Of a DNA stretch of 64,000 nucleotides, positions 63,004-64,000 are shown one piece after another. The first letter of the stretch is position 1; the number at the start of each line of letters is the position of its first letter. Source of the DNA: Kordia sp. (lineage in GTDB: Bacteria; Bacteroidota; Bacteroidia; Flavobacteriales; Flavobacteriaceae); the NCBI RefSeq assembly GCF_022447245.1, contig NZ_JAKVBC010000020.1, positions 24,908-88,907 on the forward strand, read 5' to 3'. The position numbers were made by a program, and so were the translations under genes. The notes below the pieces were generated by a model. The model had not been told where the DNA came from. It saw only the letters and a program-made list of their open reading frames with translations, and ran no database searches.

Positions 63004-64000
63004 TTATTCTTCTACACTTTGAAGAAGTGGACCAAATGTTTGTACATAGCTATTGAATATTTCCATTTCTTCTTCCAGCATTTTATCTTGATCGTTAATC
63101 TCTAAAAGTTCCATTAAGCTTTTATAGCGTTCTAAATTCAAGTAAATTTCTTCAAAATCATCGAATTGCTGACTCTTTGGTACTTGCTTGTAATAGTCTA
63201 AATACTCAATATATTTTTGTTTGATTAGTTTATATTGTTCGATCGCTTTTTCAGGTTTTCCAATTTTGAAATACCCATCAATAAACGGTTCGTTCAATCC
63301 ATAGTAATCAAAATACTTCACAGGCATTTTTTCAAAAGCTAGGTCAATAACGTCTTCGGCTTTATCATTCTTTCCTTCTTTGATCAATTGTTCAATCAAT
63401 TTCGATAAATTTAATCGGTAAGAAATACTTTGACGGCGTGTTTGCGGATCGTGATAAATATCATCACTACCAGAATTACCCCAATCCCATTTCATTACAT
63501 TTTTGTACATCAACTCAGAATTTACCTGTCCCATATCCAATTCATTTGGGAATTCTGTCTTAATCGGAATCAACTTGTATACCAAACCATCCAATTGTAA
63601 ATAGTCTTTCATCCAAATGTATTCAGCTTTGTCAAAACTTCCACCAGTGAAGTATATTGGACGTTTCCAATCATTCTGGTTCAAGATGTCAAGCATCATT
63701 AAGTTGTTCTTGTATATGGCTGATTTTGGTAATTCAATATCAATATAATCTACAATCTTATCGTGATCTTTTGGATCAACATATTTTTTAGCATTTTCCT
63801 TATTCACAGGCACACGAACTTTATTTACTGGATAATAAATAACATTACGTTGACTTTCTGGTAGCTCAATATCTCGTCTTTTATATACATCTTCGACTAA
63901 ATGCCCATATTTTGATTCTTTTTTATCATTTAAAACCCATTTCATAAAGCGATCTAATTCCCAAACAGCGGTACTATCTGTATATTTAGGATGAGGTTCA
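63004..64000 (-). CDS. DUF2723 (GT-C-like) membrane protein, C-terminal part
   Basis: The gene runs off the window edge: the frame is open to 64000, and the ATG at 63945 is internal. The visible part is the extracytoplasmic C-terminal region, with R-F-M-K-W-V-L-N-D, V-P-V-N-K-E-N-A, V-D-Y-I-D-I-E-L-P-K, and I-L-N-Q-N-D-W-K-R-P-I-Y-F, all typical of DUF2723. Helical TPR-like repeats follow (K-P-E-K-A-I-E-Q-Y-K-L-I). Complete members are about 1000 residues with a GT-C-type membrane domain and are thought to glycosylate proteins or glycans. Confidence 0.85.
   Translation of the reverse strand, partial: EPHPKYTDSTAVWELDRFMKWVLNDKKESKYGHLVEDVYKRRDIELPESQRNVIYYPVNKVRVPVNKENAKKYVDPKDHDKIVDYIDIELPKSAIYKNNLMMLDILNQNDWKRPIYFTGGSFDKAEYIWMKDYLQLDGLVYKLIPIKTEFPNELDMGQVNSELMYKNVMKWDWGNSGSDDIYHDPQTRRQSISYRLNLSKLIEQLIKEGKNDKAEDVIDLAFEKMPVKYFDYYGLNEPFIDGYFKIGKPEKAIEQYKLIKQKYIEYLDYYKQVPKSQQFDDFEEIYLNLERYKSLMELLEINDQDKMLEEEMEIFNSYVQTFGPLLQSVEE

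Noticed and set aside
1..64000. CRISPR array or tRNA/rRNA genes
   Set aside because: No regularly spaced repeats and no tRNA or rRNA-like sequence were seen by reading.

Overview
The window looks like a chromosome segment of a marine-type Flavobacteriaceae bacterium (Bacteroidetes), possibly Kordia-like. The evidence is the low GC content by eye, Bacteroidetes promoters of the TTTG-N19-TAnnTTTG kind in front of several genes, almost no Shine-Dalgarno sequences, and families typical of this group: DUF5686, DUF5916, DUF2723, MMPL exporters, and class I lanthipeptide-type precursors with a Gly-Gly leader. The genus is inference; the family is fairly safe.

Layout. 1-16 kb is mostly core genome: asnS, an MMPL/RND-like exporter, a DUF5686 outer-membrane protein, frr, pyrH, tsf, rpsB, rpsI and rplM, all on the minus strand. 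Small plus-strand genes for secreted, cysteine-containing peptides are set into it at 0.1-0.7 kb and 11.2-12.9 kb; two of these copies are decaying. 16-52 kb is a surface-glycan or lipid-modification region. It has six membrane-anchored SGNH/GDSL proteins, two tandem O-acyltransferases, four B12-binding-type radical SAM enzymes, several methyltransferases, a nucleotidyltransferase, a GT4, a GT2, two GT39-like membrane proteins, a Wzx-like flippase, a polysaccharide deacetylase, a FkbM methyltransferase, a GNAT enzyme and a 2OG-Fe(II) oxygenase. 52-64 kb holds two lipocalin-like lipoproteins, polA, a small Gly-Gly peptide, a dead IS982-type element, a metallophosphoesterase, a cysteine-less thioredoxin, a second polysaccharide deacetylase and the end of a DUF2723 protein cut by the window edge.

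How the genes may work together. The tight minus-strand run 36.2-42.7 kb (membrane glycosyltransferase, deacetylase, GNAT, FkbM, GT4, flippase) reads as an operon that builds and exports a decorated glycan. The run 17.1-24.4 kb (SGNH, radical SAM, methyltransferase, two acyltransferases, SGNH, TerC) and the run 47.2-52.6 kb (nucleotidyltransferase, then two radical SAM/methyltransferase pairs with overlapping ends) look like tailoring operons. Their chemistry cannot be assigned from sequence, and they are the best candidates here for an undescribed pathway.

The other striking feature is the number of broken genes. About eleven can be reconstructed by reading through stops or single-base shifts: DUF1428, DUF2200, a class I methyltransferase, a lipoprotein, a histidine kinase, a Ser/Thr phosphatase, DUF3592, DUF5916, the IS982 transposase and two peptide precursors. 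Seven of them carry in-frame stops that are almost all TAA (15 TAA, 1 TGA by my count), several at positions where Lys (AAA) would be expected. Four of these genes have TAA stops and no frameshift that I can see.
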